DNA of 64,000 nucleotides, taken from assembly GCA_014338405.1 (NCBI GenBank), contig JTDE01000299.1, positions 53,385 to 117,384 of the forward strand, read 5' to 3'. This document shows, piece by piece, positions 11,851-24,260 of this stretch (its first letter is position 1; each line of letters starts with the position of its first letter). Below the pieces are notes generated by a model. It worked only from the letters and a program-made list of their open reading frames with translations, made no database searches and was not told the DNA's origin. Made by a program: the position numbers and the translations under genes. This DNA comes from Paragonimus skrjabini miyazakii. Its lineage: Eukaryota; Platyhelminthes; Trematoda; Plagiorchiida; Troglotrematidae.

Positions 11851-14800
11851 ATCGGACGAAAAGCCTGGTATGGAAAGTTAGAATCTATTGTCAATGATGA
11901 TCAGGTTCTATTGATCATCACACCATATATGGTAGCCGGAATTGTTGAGACAGTAGGTCATAAAGACGTTCACCATTTCGAATTATGGTCTGGTTGTTAT
12001 GGCAATTAGATTAGACCAGATAAAGTTGAAGAGATGAGTGGAAAAAGAACTATTTTCTTTGTTAACCTGAAGCTATAATGCGTTCTGATCAGTCCGTTTA
12101 TGCAGGTTTTCTCTTATTTTTCATCCTCCACCTATTCACCACTTTTAGTTGTGTTCAAGTTTTCTGTACGGTTGTCCGTTGATGTTAATAAACGTCGGCT
12201 TTCACAACTGTAGGGTCGATATCGACGTGCTTAAATATCAATTTAAATCACACGGTTTCTCTGTCGTATATCGATTCGTTCACTAACGTTTACTAACGCA
12301 CTCATATTACATTTGCATTGGAATTCGGGGCATGTTTAACCACTACGGTCATTGTTTGAATACCGATGACAGTGGCTGAACTGATTCTGTAGAAGCATCT
12401 TACGTGATTCTACAGGATTGTCTGAAGTAGTAAGAGATAATAAAAAAGTATTGTTCAAATGCTCACACTTAAAACGAGCTTTGTCACTACAGACTCAGTC
12501 ATATATTTTGTCCCTCATTATGTAGGGAAAATCGTCCAATAAACCAGGATCTTTATTGATCAACTCACACGTTCCCACGCCGCTCAAATGTTCGCGTTCA
12601 TGAACCGGAGTTCCAGTCCACAGTGCATCGAGGTTTCCATTTAAGCGTCATATGCACTTCTGCCTGGTTCTGTGTTTAGCGGACCTTTTCTATCGTGAAT
12701 GTTTGCTTGCCATTTCTCTCCCGTTGACCTGATCTCGCTGAGTTTGTGGCTCGTTAGGTTGTTCTTGTTGCCCGCAATTTAAGCTCGCTGAGAAACTCCC
12801 TTGAATGTTGGATTAATCGCGTCTCCTACTTGATCATCCATCATACCTACACACCATTTTCATGCCTGTTGTGTTTAATGTACATACGTGAACCAACACA
12901 TCTACTACGTTCTCGCACGCCTTAATTTCTGAGTTCGCGTGGTTGTTGGTACCGCAGTCTAACTGTGGCAACATTCATTTCAGCCGACTAGGGGAACCGA
13001 TGTCGCTGGAATTACTGAGTTGCTTCAGGAAGAATACCTTCAAGCCTACATCAGAACTAGTGTGGTGGAATATATATCATGAACAATTGTTATGCATCAT
13101 TGTATATAGCTTGATAACATCGTTCACTCATTTTTCGGTCCACTACAACATAGACTTTGTCAAAATGTCATCAACCGAAATCCGGTCTTCAACTGCCATA
13201 GATGTGTCGTTTAAGTAAGCCCTGTATCACTTAATCTGTTTAAGTGTATATGAAGTCATTTCTTTAATTTCGCCCGGAAGCAATTACTTAATGCCCTGCT
13301 ATGTACAGCCTTCAATTCTGAGTGTACAATTATTCGTCTGCATTGGAAGACTGAGACTGGTAAACGTGCAGAAACTGAATGGTGACATTCGGAGAAACAT
13401 AATGAGATGGTTCATCAAACACCGCTTCTGCTCAGAACACGAGATAGAAAAACGACTCGGTGACTAATCAGAATCATCGAAATTATAAGGCGACCTTCTA
13501 AATCTGGTTAGTGAATTTAAAGATTATTGTCTTTATTCATGTGGTTGTTATTGATAATCCCAATAGGTGCAATAATCCGTCATAAAAGACCAGTCTCAGA
13601 AAAAAGAGGAAACGGTTATTGTTTGGAACTGACTTTCATTGAGACAAACCCGAGCATATTATGTTACAAAAAAATATGCACGGTGGTGTGTTGTTGCTCT
13701 AGTTATTTTTAATGCAAACATACTAGTAACGTCTTCGGTACTGTAACTGCCGGAGAAAGTTCCTCACGAGAATGCACTCCACATTGGCTTACTAACTGCG
13801 GGTCTGTGCTCATCTCTGTGATAACTGGAATTACTTCGAATAGGCTGATTTCTTCTACAACGTCTGGTTCCCTTTCCAATTTCTCTCACCGCCTATCTTT
13901 ATCAACTAATATATTCTGACCTCGTCCCGAGGCAACAGACCGTAGGTCAAAATGAAACTAAAAGTCTATTTTGGTCCAACAATATGGCTACATTGCTTTT
14001 TAAAAGGTTAACTGCCTCGATTTGAGTTTCAAAAAGTGATTTCTGTTTGGTTCTGGCAATCTGTTTTCTTAATAGAATCACATATTGCCAATAAATTTCA
14101 TACCTCGTAAGTTTCTCTCTATATAAAGGTTTCTCCTGTTGTAGGACGGTTTCAAGGTATATGGCCTACCTTTACAGTTGAGTGGTATTCAACGTTCATG
14201 TTTATGCTATCACGTTTCGTCAGTTTATCGGGGCGTTTATAATGAGTATTTCTTCATGCATTTTCTCATTACCTATAATTATCTGCCTTTATAGCAGATT
14301 TATCCACTGGATATTTCTTCAGTCGGTTTTATGTCAACGAACAGAACTTTGTGTTACTGGCTTGTTAAATTTGTCCATACGATAACACTGACTTTAATCT
14401 TTTAGGTATGGAGTACTAGTTAGGCGTGATTTGTTGTAACCCGTGTGCACAATGCCAATCTCAACTGATCCCCATACCTATACCCCATTGGTCAAACTAT
14501 CGTACTGTAGGTCCTATACATATATCCCCCTGTATTGATTACATTAATTACTGGCCGAACGTTTCTTGCATTATTACACGTAATCAACCCTGCATCAACA
14601 TTACGAACTTCCTCATGAACTCGCTCTTTGTTTGTCTTGTACCGCCGCATTGAACTGTTTACGCTACCGTGTTATTGGTTGATATTTGCTGACGGTTAAA
14701 TTCCGTGCACAGAGTTCACTTGGTTGTAAGTTGTATAATTTGCTAACCGTTGCTTATTTATGTACAGAACCAGTTTTATCTGAGTAAACCTTCAACATTC

Positions 14801-16314
14801 CGTCTTGTTCTGCCCTGAATCAAGAGGTTTACAACCGCCCCGATAGACTGCGTATAGCCATGAATCCTGATAGATTCTACATAGGTTATGCAACGTCCTG
14901 GGCTACTTGTTCCAAATCTGCTGCAAGTTAACAACTTTCATGCCCACGCGACACGAGGTGTGTCTTTAACAGACCCCGGGAATGGGCATAACTCATCGCT
15001 ATGCATCTTACTTGTGTCTCCCTTGAATTATTGCAGTTTTTGGTTACTAGCAATGGGCAGTCGGTTGGTTCCCTATGTTCCAATCAGGATGCCATGGATT
15101 TGACTCTACGTTGAATCGTCGAGGTGTATCTCATAGGGGCTTGACACTGTATGCCACAGAATAGGCTGCTGGAGATAACAAGAATTACGGTCAAACGACT
15201 GTCCGCCAGGAACGAAGCGATCAATGCTAGTACCGGTCCCCCTCCTGCTCCAATGTTGTTGCACTTTATTTTTGACAAACAACTTAAGTGGTTATTGTTT
15301 ACTCGGCTGCGTGCTAACGTTAGCCAACACATTTTTGTTCCGTAAACTCAATAGATGTTTCAACCACCAACTGTCCGAAGATCATTACACAAGACGCCAG
15401 CCTTCCCATATCTTTTTCGTTATACCTCTTAGATTACGACGACTGAAACTAACATATTCGGACAAACTGGCTGTAAGTTCTCCCAAAATTTAACCCTAAA
15501 CTGAAAGGCATATAAACCGGAAGTAATAAAAACCGTGTTCCTCAGTGACTTCTGTACCGATCGGTTTGAAGTGAAACGAGCAAGGCGTAACTGACTGCAT
15601 CATTATCCAGACCCCATGCATCTGTTTTGTCAACGATGACAACGTTTGTTCTGATGTTTTGGTCGGAGCATCTATATTAATAAGCCATGTTAAATCTGCT
15701 GTTTGTCAAGGTGCCTGTTGTCAGGCAGATAAAATGCAAAGAACATTCGGCTCTGGACACTGCAGGTGAAACAGCTATCACATGAAGTTATATTGGGTAG
15801 GAAGTAAGCTTCACGAATTTATTGATCAGACTTATCAAAACCGAAACTCTCGGGTACCTCAGACTTGCTTTTGTGTGTGTGTGATGTGGTGATCCCAACG
15901 TTGGAGGGAAGACCGGAAACCCCGTGTGAAATTAATGGGGCAGTATAAAATGAGCTGCGTGGAACGTAACGACACCCGAATCGGCAATTAAAATGATGTA
16001 ACCTGTTGACCTTGAACAATGCAAAGACTCTTATTAACGGCGTAGACAGCCAGATAATTAAGATGCCCTTAAATATTTCACAAGTCCTTATAGGCTGTCT
16101 TTGCAATTGTATTTGTTCGATTGAGAGCACTTAAAACGATTGTTCTTCAGGTCTTATCCATTACTCAGAAGGTTTTTACCAAACTTACTGAAAGCTAGAA
16201 TCAACTGACCTGAACACGAGTTCATACTGACTTTGTTTATAACAAACTGAATGTCATTAACGTCTGGTTACTGCTTTTGCGTTCAGATAGACTTCCCAGT
16301 CAACCCGTCTTGAA
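11851..16314. other. unassigned DNA
   Basis: No gene recognised. Overlapping short open frames at 15084-15493 on both strands (up to 89 codons) have no convincing motif; the minus-strand one faintly resembles a LINE RT block but too weakly to call. Confidence 0.4.
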
Positions 16315-16505
16315 AGGAAGTACAGGACGTGAGGTTTGCTCCTGCTAAATCCCGTTGATGGTGCATATCCTTGTCAATACCGGGACTTGAACTCCGACCT
16401 GCGTTTTCATGAGGCGACCGCGGTGACCCGTAAGTCGTCAATCTCATACTAGGCACACCTAAACTGTCACATCTAGAAATTCATTCACGTTCGCGTACCT
16501 CAAGA
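16315..16505 (-). mobile_element. SINE1 copy, 3' truncated
   Basis: Read on the minus strand: upstream block, an altered A-box region, GTCGCCTCATGAAAAC in the anticodon region, B box GAGTTCAAGTCCCGG, then a decayed ribozyme (about 16374-16327) in which CTGACGA has become ATCAACG and GAAA has become CAAA. The body after the ribozyme is missing. Confidence 0.7.
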
Positions 16506-18983
16506 TGAGACATTGTGGGTCCTACTATTTCCCAGTGATAACCAAATGAACAGGATTTATCAGTCAGGTTGAATTTACACAATAGTATTATTGTCTACAT
16601 CTGTTGGGAGTTTAGCTATTCCGATTGGCGTACAGCGAACGCTCTTCACAATTGATTGCAGCATTTACATCAAAATAGACTATCGAAACTGGTTAAATCA
16701 GAAACCAATCAAACTCGAGTTTCACACCTGTTTAAGTTCACCTGCAGTGAGCATATTTGTCCTAGAATGTGTAGAACTTGAATGCCTATGTCTAGGAAAG
16801 AGGCATGTTGAACTGTATGCCACTGATCTCAATGTGTCTGATCGAATAATCGTATCTAGGCGTTAGATTGCAGGCACATGTAAGTACTGATCAGGAGGTT
16901 TAATTATCAGGTGAACATAATCTTACTGCCAACTCCAATGGGTTACTACGGTCTCACCACATCCTAGTTAGATTAAAATTACTAATTTCGCTCAACTCAC
17001 TCAGCAATTACTGCTTGGAAATTCTGATCGTTACGACTTGAACAAATGGACCTGACAGGTGAATATTAATCTACGATCAAAACTGAAGTCTAAGCTTTCC
17101 AATAATAACAGACCAGTAAGAGTTCACACAATGCGTTAAAACTACAACAAAACGCGTACTGTGTTCTACCAGCGATCTAATCATGTTGTTTCATCATTAA
17201 TTATTTCACCACATTGGGCACTATTTTCATAACAGCCAAAAAACAAAACTTTGTTGTTTTTGCGTCATTAATTAAGCGTCGTTATCCAACAATCAAACCA
17301 CGTACATAAACAAAACAGAGGCTCTAAATAGGTACTTCCAACTGCTCCCCCCCCCACTGAAATGCCCTGTCGGATAAACTGGTTCTCTCATCAACTATTT
17401 TTACCACATCAGCATACTGAGGTTGGGGCACAGAAGGAACTGAAAAGCTTGCGGGCCATCCACATACGCGGAAGCTTCGTTCCCGCAGTCTTGTATGCCA
17501 AACTATTAGACTGCCTTGCCCATCATACCCCCTGTCTCATCCGTTTGCTGCACTGATTCCAAAGTCCGTATCTGTCTGACTCATAAAGTTCATCCAGATG
17601 GATCGAACTACGGACATCTCGAAATAGGGCTAGAGATTCAAACATTTGTTACCTCAAGCGAATAAGGCAAAGTTAAAGTACAAATCAAACAAAATATCAA
17701 TCCATCATCACATTTTCAAAGGTCAAATTCATGCTTCACTTGAACCGGACGTCCTGTCTATTAACACAGCCGGGAGGAAATGACCTTCAATTATGAAGTG
17801 TCTTGTTTGTTTTCATGTGAAACCATGCAGTTAGGACGGTTATGGGATAAAAAAGGCTAATTCTTGACATTTCTGTATTTTCTTCGAACAACAATTTCCA
17901 ATTAACAGTCCATAGGTTGTTGCGGGATGGAGAAAGATTTCTGCTCGTGCGTTTCTCTCTCTCTGATGGTCAACGAAAATTGTGTTGCACGGCTTATAGG
18001 TGTAAAGAAAAAAATGGACAGAAGTGAAAAAACGGGAGAATTTTAACGAGGTTGCTGGCTACAATCATATCAGCAAACAGCAACGTCCGGTCAGATATGC
18101 GCATTAAATGACTTGTGGGACTGGGCTTGAATGACTGTTAGAAAATTTGTAGTGCAGACTGTCTCTCACGTATGTGTTGATCCAGTAGCGTTTTATAACT
18201 CACCTGATTCAGCCGTAATCACAAAGTTACGCGATGCGTTCCAGTGTGAACAGACATTAACTGTGAGGCAGATCTGTCTGCAAAGTAACCTGGTTAATCC
18301 ATTACTCATTTTCAGCGGGTGACCTCTTAAGCATTCATCGTTGTTCAGTGGGAAAATATATGCCGATGGATAGCATTGGGTGCGAAGTATTTTGTAGGTA
18401 GTAACTGAGTCTCACTTGAAATGTCTGTTGTTCAATGGGAATCGAATCATTCGAGGAAACATTTCACAGTAACGATGCCTTGTTACCGCACTGGTAGTTT
18501 CAGTCGCGAGTTAAGTGATAAACGCCGCACGTGCAAACATAACCAGATGGATTTTATTGCACGCGCATAAAGCGTACTCTGTAGATCAACAGGAAGCGAC
18601 AAACTTGAGTCTAAGGCGGATCGAAGCTACTGATCAAGTGATTTTTCTTACATAACAAGAAATCGAACATCGTTTGCTTCGAACAATTGACGACTTATAC
18701 CTGTTTACAACTTTTATTATAACGTACGAACGTTTGTGGATACCAGCCCACCAACAACAATGGGATTGACAGTTCTTTTTGTCTGCCTCTGTCGTACAAC
18801 ATTTTGATTGAACCGCGTTTATGAACGAGGCATGTTGTGCTAGAGGCATGAAAGTAATAAGCACTTCAGGAGGTCTTGCCATACACCGACTGTTGCATAG
18901 GCCCATCCGTTGAAAATGCTGGCTATGTGTTAAACGTCCATTCCCATCAGTAATCAAATACCGCTCAACAAGTCAATGATTTC
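16506..18983. other. unassigned DNA
   Basis: No gene recognised. A run of nine C lies at 17347-17355 and a short CT tract at about 17955. The stretch ends at the assembly gap. Confidence 0.4.
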
Positions 18984-19083
18984 NNNNNNNNNNNNNNNNN
19001 NNNNNNNNNNNNNNNNNNNNNNNNNNNNNNNNNNNNNNNNNNNNNNNNNNNNNNNNNNNNNNNNNNNNNNNNNNNNNNNNNNN
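18984..19083. other. assembly gap (100 N)
   Basis: Exactly 100 undefined bases, the usual placeholder for a gap of unknown size. It falls inside a LINE reverse transcriptase, which suggests collapse of a repeat. Confidence 0.98.
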
Positions 19084-19182
19084 GTGGATGACATCGTTTT
19101 ACTTGGCCCCTCTGTCGAAGACATGTAGACCATGCTGAACAAGGTGGGTGACCGGGCTGGTTAGTATGGAATGCGCTTCAAG
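19084..19182 (+). pseudogene. LINE reverse transcriptase fragment, active-site region
   Basis: The frame from the end of the gap reads VDDIVLLGPSVEDM, stop, TMLNKVGDRAG, stop, YGMRFK. This is the catalytic block of non-LTR RT (usually YADDIVLLS) followed by the helix that usually ends in GLYGMRFxPxKCK. Two in-frame stops show it is dead. The fragment is cut on the left by the gap and on the right by a SINE1 body that starts inside the TTCAAG of the last codons. The family differs from the 6.7-kb LINE. Confidence 0.82.
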
Positions 19183-19357
19183 TCCCGGCAGTGGCGATGA
19201 TATGCACTACTGACGAGCTCTAATGAGAGCGAAACTCGAGTCTAGTGCTTCTTTTCGAAAGGGGCCGACTGGAAAGTCTATGGGAATGCGACGGCTGCGA
19301 TCAATTGTGGGTGATGTTCAATCTATATGAAAATCAAAATCCCCTACTACCCATCAG
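19177..19357 (+). mobile_element. SINE1 body fused to LINE fragment (head missing)
   Basis: From the TTCAAGTCCCGG of the B box onward this copy is almost identical to the best SINE1 copy, including an intact hammerhead and the terminal CCCATCAG. The tRNA-like head with the A box is replaced by LINE sequence. Low divergence from the 28.7-kb copy suggests a fairly recent event or an assembly join next to the gap. Confidence 0.88.
19204..19248 (+). ncRNA. hammerhead ribozyme, intact
   Basis: Type I layout. Stem I is GCACTA with TAGTGC (perfect). The core has CTGACGA, stem II GCTCT with AGAGC closed by AATG, then GAAA. Stem III is the short palindrome ACTCGAGT, and the cleavage triplet GTC ends at 19242. 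All invariant core bases of the hammerhead family are present. With the A box lost, transcription would depend on a neighbouring promoter. Confidence 0.88.
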
Positions 19358-20999
19358 GAATCTAATATTCTTCATTATTTTGTGTGTTGTCGATTTTCTG
19401 TGCTTTTTGTTTAAATCGGACAGGTGTTCAAACAGTTTGTTTTAGTCACTAACTTCTATGAAGCAGCTGATCACTTTTGTTGATTGGCTAACGTCCAATG
19501 ATTGCAGTTTCGCCTACAACGGTTGTGGGTGAGCTCCCCTTGGAAACTGTTGCAGCCTAATCGCATTGCAACGGGGACACTCTTGTTACTTCATTGTAGA
19601 TAATATGTTTGAGTGTCACAAGTTCTGCAGCATACCGATATTTGTAGTTTACAGATTATCTGCGTCGTCTAAGTCCGACTCAATGGGGTTCATCAAACAT
19701 GCACTAGTTATGCCATCTTGCCTCGTAACTAAAATATACAATGTTATCAGGGTTCTTGAGGTAGACTGAGTCGCCGCGCACACATCCTGCAAGTGCACCT
19801 GTCATCCGCACTGACCTATGGACTTCACAGAGTCTAAAGTGAGCCGTGCAGGTAAATTGCAAAAATGAGAGAATGATTACTGATTGTGACGTGTGCTTTT
19901 CCTACGGTAGGAGGTATGGTCATGGGTCACCGGGTAGGCGCGCCTGATAAGTTGTAACAAAAATGAAACCGGTCATGTGTTCCCGGTGAATTTTGGACGG
20001 TAAACTTACTCCCTAAAATACCAGGAATGCGTTTAAACTGGCTAACTGCATCGCAGAAGAACTGCAGTGGAGTTTAAGTGGTACATGTTGTCTGGCTCAT
20101 ACATATGACTACAATTTTCGCATTCTTATAGATTGTCCAACTGATCCACTCCCAAAATTGAACTTACCTCCAGTTTCCTTCCGTTCTGAGTCTTTCATTT
20201 GTTCACATAATCTCAGCCAGAACGGGTTGTTAAAACCCGGCCCTATCCGGTGCCTTCGGTTGAGTACTTAGAATTGTACCTGTAAAAATCCATTTACCAT
20301 TTTTTATGAGATCTGATTAAAGAGGCATCCTGATTGGAGAAGGCTCAGCCAGCCAGAACTCACGCACAAGTTGCTAGAGAAGGAATTGTGATCGATAAGC
20401 GTCAACCCATCGAACACGACGATCAGCTACTGCAACGAATTTGTTAGCTAGTAGTAGGAATTAGAATAAATTGTTTGAAACCGTAAGCAAACGAGTTGTT
20501 TAAGGCATGGTCGTGTGAATGTAGTTTTGAACGGGCCAACCTCCCAGTAACAATCGTAAGCATTGTTTTTTCACTATATACAGGTTATCGTTGTCTTGTA
20601 AACTGAGATTGCTTATTGCCGTTCAGATTACTGTTTTTCTGGTTCTCTCGATTAGGTAGCTGAATATGTCATATGATTTCAGGTGGTGAAAAAGAAGTCC
20701 ACATGCAGATTCGAAGGCAGTTCGTCGGGTGCTATTTCAGTCATTCTTTCTGAGACCTTGAACGTGAATAACAATAACCGGATTCCAGGAGCACGGGGGA
20801 TGTGAAGACAGATGCTTGATGACTGCTGTTTTAGACAGTTCGTTTGCAGGATCGACAGAATACCAACCACCGATGTTTCGACACTGCGGTGCAGACGAGT
20901 GCATATAGGTCTTGATGAATTTTGCTTCTGCGGACAATGAAGACAAGGATTGTCTGGATCTGGTCTGCTTATCAGTAAATTCGAAAAATATTGTCTTGG
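19358..20999. other. unassigned DNA, including possible 5' part of the Gypsy element
   Basis: No gene recognised. The right end should contain the 5' LTR and start of gag of the Ty3/Gypsy element, but I found no direct-repeat LTR and no readable gag before about 21000. Confidence 0.35.
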
Positions 21000-21460
21000 C
21001 CAGGCGAATGAAACTTCCGAATGTTTCCAGTTTTTTCAAAGAAACCGTTATCAAGAGGAATCTGTAGCCAAATATGTGACGGCACTGAAGGAGCTGACTA
21101 GAACATGTAATTTCTGAAAGTGTATGAAGGACCTTCCCAAACGTAATCCAATGGTTCTTGGCGTTCAAGACACTGCAACGACCAAAAGACTGTTGAAGGT
21201 GAGGTAATTATCACTTGTCCAATGTACTAGTATTTGCAACAGCGAAGCAGCTGCACAGCAAGTGATAACCAGCCTTGACAGTGGCAATGAAATGGAGTCT
21301 AACGCGATTGGCCCAGCATGACTGAGGCTCTCAATATACCGGTTGCAGGTTTTGCAACGGAGATCATGAACGACTGAAGGGGAAATGTCCGGCGTTTGGA
21401 AAACCGTATATGAACTGTCAAAAGAGGAAACATTTTGCCGACCAGTACAGATCACCATCC
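21000..21460 (+). pseudogene. Gypsy gag remnant with degenerate zinc knuckle
   Basis: Gag packages the element RNA. A block near 21009-21115 reads ETSECFQFFQRNRYQEES then VAKYVTALKELTRTCNF, typical of the capsid C-terminal region. Further blocks read VLGVQDTATTKRLL (about 21152) and EAAAQQVITSL. At 21353-21446 a nucleic-acid-binding region reads CNGDHERLKGKCPAFGKP then YMNCQKRKHFADQY; the second is a C-x2-C-x4-H-x4-C knuckle whose first and last cysteines are now tyrosine. Frameshifts and stops separate the blocks. Confidence 0.78.
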
Positions 21461-21539
21461 CTCAATCAATGAGGAGTCATGGGTATAACACGCGGAACGG
21501 TACTCGAGATGCACCGGGATCAAGTGTAGTGTAGGCAGA

Positions 21540-22520
21540 CGACGGTGATAACTGTTGTATTTGGGCGCATCTGTCAGTGTTATACCGGCAGGTTATCTCC
21601 CAACATCGATCGTGGAGCTGTTCGATAGGCAACTACGAATGTGGAATGGAGCGAACAAGCGAGTGTTGGGGGAAAATGTGCCAATCAAAAATCCGGAGAA
21701 TGATAAACCTTATGTGTTTGATGTCTTTGTTGTGGAAAGAGGTACAACACCAAACCTCGTTTTGGATGCCACTCAGAAAATGGACTGTGACTTTTCATCA
21801 CGACAGTTTCCTCCACGTGTTAGAAATGTCTCAACCGTTCGATCAGTACTCTCTTTTGTTTCGTTGTGTTTTGAGTTGTATGTTGGGTACTGTTAATCTC
21901 TTTAACGCTAGGAATGCCGCATCAGTTGGGTTACCCCCCAGGGAAGTTTCGTTAACAATCAGTGTGAAATTTAAGAATGAGTTGAATCGCTTCCTCGAAT
22001 TGAAAGCAATGGTGTCAGTAGACAAACTTACCGATTGAGTCAGTCAGGTTGCAGCAACTTTTTAAAAGTCCAGTGTTATTCGCGTGTGTATCGACCCTAG
22101 GCCGCTGAACACTGTACTTCACGGGGAATAATACAGGTCGCCGACTTCACACAAAATTTTTGACGAGTTGAACCGAACACATCTTCTTACTTAGGTTTAT
22201 TTGTCCTCCACATATCGACAGCTGGTGTTGAACGAAAGATCTATTTGTCTGACTAAGTCTGACACTACTTTTGGGCGTTTTTGGTGGGCATATTTGCCCT
22301 CTGAATTAAAGTTGTTGAGAGAAAATTTTCAGAATCGATTAATTCAAGTGCTTGGCAAGTCCAAAGGATCGATTTGCGTTGCAGACGATGCGCTAGTGTA
22401 TGGAAGAACAAGTACGGAGCACGCCCGAAATCCTGAAGTTTTTCTACCGCGAGATATAAATGTTTTTTTGGGCAGCAGAAGTAAAGTTTCCTGACCACCT
22501 AATCACATTCCAGGGATTCA
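21540..22520 (+). pseudogene. Gypsy protease and reverse transcriptase remnant
   Basis: The protease starts near 21555 with LYLGASVSVIP where a functional aspartic protease has DTGASVSVIP; the catalytic aspartate is gone. RT blocks follow with breaks: FKNELNRFLELKAM, VIRVCIDPRPLNTVL (about 22080), YRQLVLNERS then CLTKSDTTFGRF (about 22210-22285), and CVADDALVYG (about 22377) at the YxDD active site, which retains both aspartates. In-frame stops occur after KLTD and around the PRPLN block. The layout is that of a Ty3/Gypsy pol gene. Confidence 0.85.
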
Positions 22521-22693
22521 AAGCCGACACAGGTAAAGTGAAGATTATTCAAAATATGCCGCTGCCAAGAATGCAAAAGCAGTTTCGCGTCTAAATCACA
22601 CAGTCAACTAATTTAGTCCGTTCCTTCTAAAGTTGGTCGACATAATGCGTCAACTTCGGAAACTTACGCAGGAAGGAGTTATACGGATGTGCG

Positions 22694-23170
22694 GTGACAT
22701 TCAGCAACCAACGTTTGGTAGCTTCGTGTGTAGTATATTACACGCCTAAGTTTCCTTTAGTAATCCAATGTGAAGACAGTGAGTCAGGCCTTGTAGCTGT
22801 GCTACTACAACAAGGAAGACGGATTGGCTACAGAAACCGGAGTCCTTCGACTACGGAACAAAGCGATGCGCAACTCGAAAAGGAAATGTTAACAATGGTC
22901 TTTGCCCTGGAACGCTTCAACATCTACACATTCGGAAGAAAACCCGTGGTACACACGGAACACAAACCTCTGATGGCCATAGTGAAAGAGCCACTGAATG
23001 CCGCTCCCCGACGTCTACAATGGATGATGATCAGGCTAAAAGTGTACGACTGTGAGCTACTCCACCAGCCAGGAGACCAACCGCACATCGCTGATACTCT
23101 CTCTCGTGCTTATATACTTGGTGTCGCCACGGACTGCTCTATATTCGAGACCATCGCTCCAATGGACTAG
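22694..23170 (+). pseudogene. Gypsy RNase H domain, longest intact module
   Basis: An open frame of 158 codons holds the RNase H that removes the RNA strand after reverse transcription. Visible landmarks are PLVIQCEDSESGLVAVLLQQG (normally DAS.YGLGAVLxQ, here with aspartate kept as EDSE), the glutamate in QLEKEMLTMVFALERF, VHTEHKPL (normally TDHKPL, with D changed to E) and HIADTLSRA at the end. The frame closes at a TAG just after the domain, before the integrase zinc finger, so the polyprotein is broken there. Confidence 0.88.
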
Positions 23171-23279
23171 AGGATGTTACTTATGCACAGGGTGGTGGAG
23201 CTGCAGGAAGTAATGGAAAGGGATATTATACCTGAAATGCTTACTAGTGTAGTAAAAGACCGTTAGCAGCAAGAGAATA

Positions 23280-24260
23280 TGAATCTGCCTGGAGGACGGC
23301 AAATATTTTTCAAGGGCCGCGATCAGTTTATTCAACAAGAAGGGATAATTTTCTAAAGAGAAAAAATAGTCATCCCGAAGGATTTGCACCAGAAGATCAG
23401 TGAAAAATCCACGTAAAACACATTGAGGTGAACAGCTATGTCCGCAGAGCCAAGGAACCTTATTGTTGACCAGGCATGTCCTGTAGGATAAAAGATCACA
23501 TAGCAAAGTGCAAAATTTGCAGAAGGCACAAGTCAAAAAACTAGACGAAACTACGCTGCCGACAGAACTTCCGGAAAGGCCATGGCAATTAGTTGCAGTC
23601 GACAGATTCACACACGACGGAAAGCAATAACCGGTCACAGTGGACTATTTCTTAGCTTATTTGGAAATTGGCTGGTTAACTGGTACCACCAGAGGTACAG
23701 TCGTCAACAAACTACTTGCTTATTTTGCTCACCATGACATACCGAAGGTATTTTTCTCTGGTAATTGACCTAAATTTGTGTGCGCGGAGTTCAAGACGTT
23801 TGCAGATAAGTGGGAGTATGAGCATCAGACAAGCAGTCCGCACCAGAATCAGTCAAACGGGAGGGCCGTAGCTGTAAACAAGGATGCGAAAAAACTGCTA
23901 AAGATTGTCCAGGGGTCAAGGAAAGATTCATATCTAATGCATTTAGAAAGAAGAGACATGCCGGATGAGACCGTCGGATACAGTCTGACGCAAAGATTTT
24001 TTGAGAGAAAGACTGGGATAAAATTGTCAGTCGCATCTGAACTGTTACGCCATGGAATATGAGAAGATTCGGGAGTTCAATGGGGCAGAATGTAACAAAA
24101 AGTACAGTATGGTCGCAAGGATGAGATACTTACAACCCTTAAACCAGGAGATAAGATAAGGGTCCAGCAACGTCATCACCCTCCATTCGATGTGCGGTAC
24201 ATGAAGAAAAAAGTGAATGGTGACAACTCGATAATTTTTCAAATAATCTAACCCATTACG
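23280..24260 (+). pseudogene. Gypsy integrase remnant
   Basis: The HHCC zinc-binding region is at about 23410-23540, with DHIAKCKICRRHKSK giving the C-x2-C pair. The catalytic core begins with PWQLVAVDRFTHDGK (first Asp) at about 23580. The second-Asp motif reads VFFSGN, stop, PKF at about 23750, where a functional enzyme has SDNGPQF. The third block reads SPHQNQSNGRAVAVNKDAKK at about 23836, where the usual NGxAE glutamate is lost. A basic C-terminal part (TLKPGDKIRVQQR, about 24130) follows. Several stops interrupt it. Two of three catalytic acids are gone. Confidence 0.82.

Larger units (their letters stand above)
21000..24260 (+). mobile_element. Ty3/Gypsy retrotransposon, decayed internal region
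   Basis: Gag, protease, RT, RNase H and integrase remains follow one another on the plus strand in the canonical Ty3/Gypsy order (RNase H before integrase). Every module has stops or frameshifts, and the catalytic residues of protease and integrase are changed. I searched both flanks by eye for matching terminal repeats, a TG...CA pair or a primer-binding site and found none, so the LTRs are lost, very diverged or outside the readable part. Such elements are common in flatworm genomes. Confidence 0.85.

Noticed and set aside
20737..21168. 143-codon minus-strand open frame across gag
   Set aside because: It overlaps plus-strand gag blocks that are clearly recognisable; it is a shadow frame.
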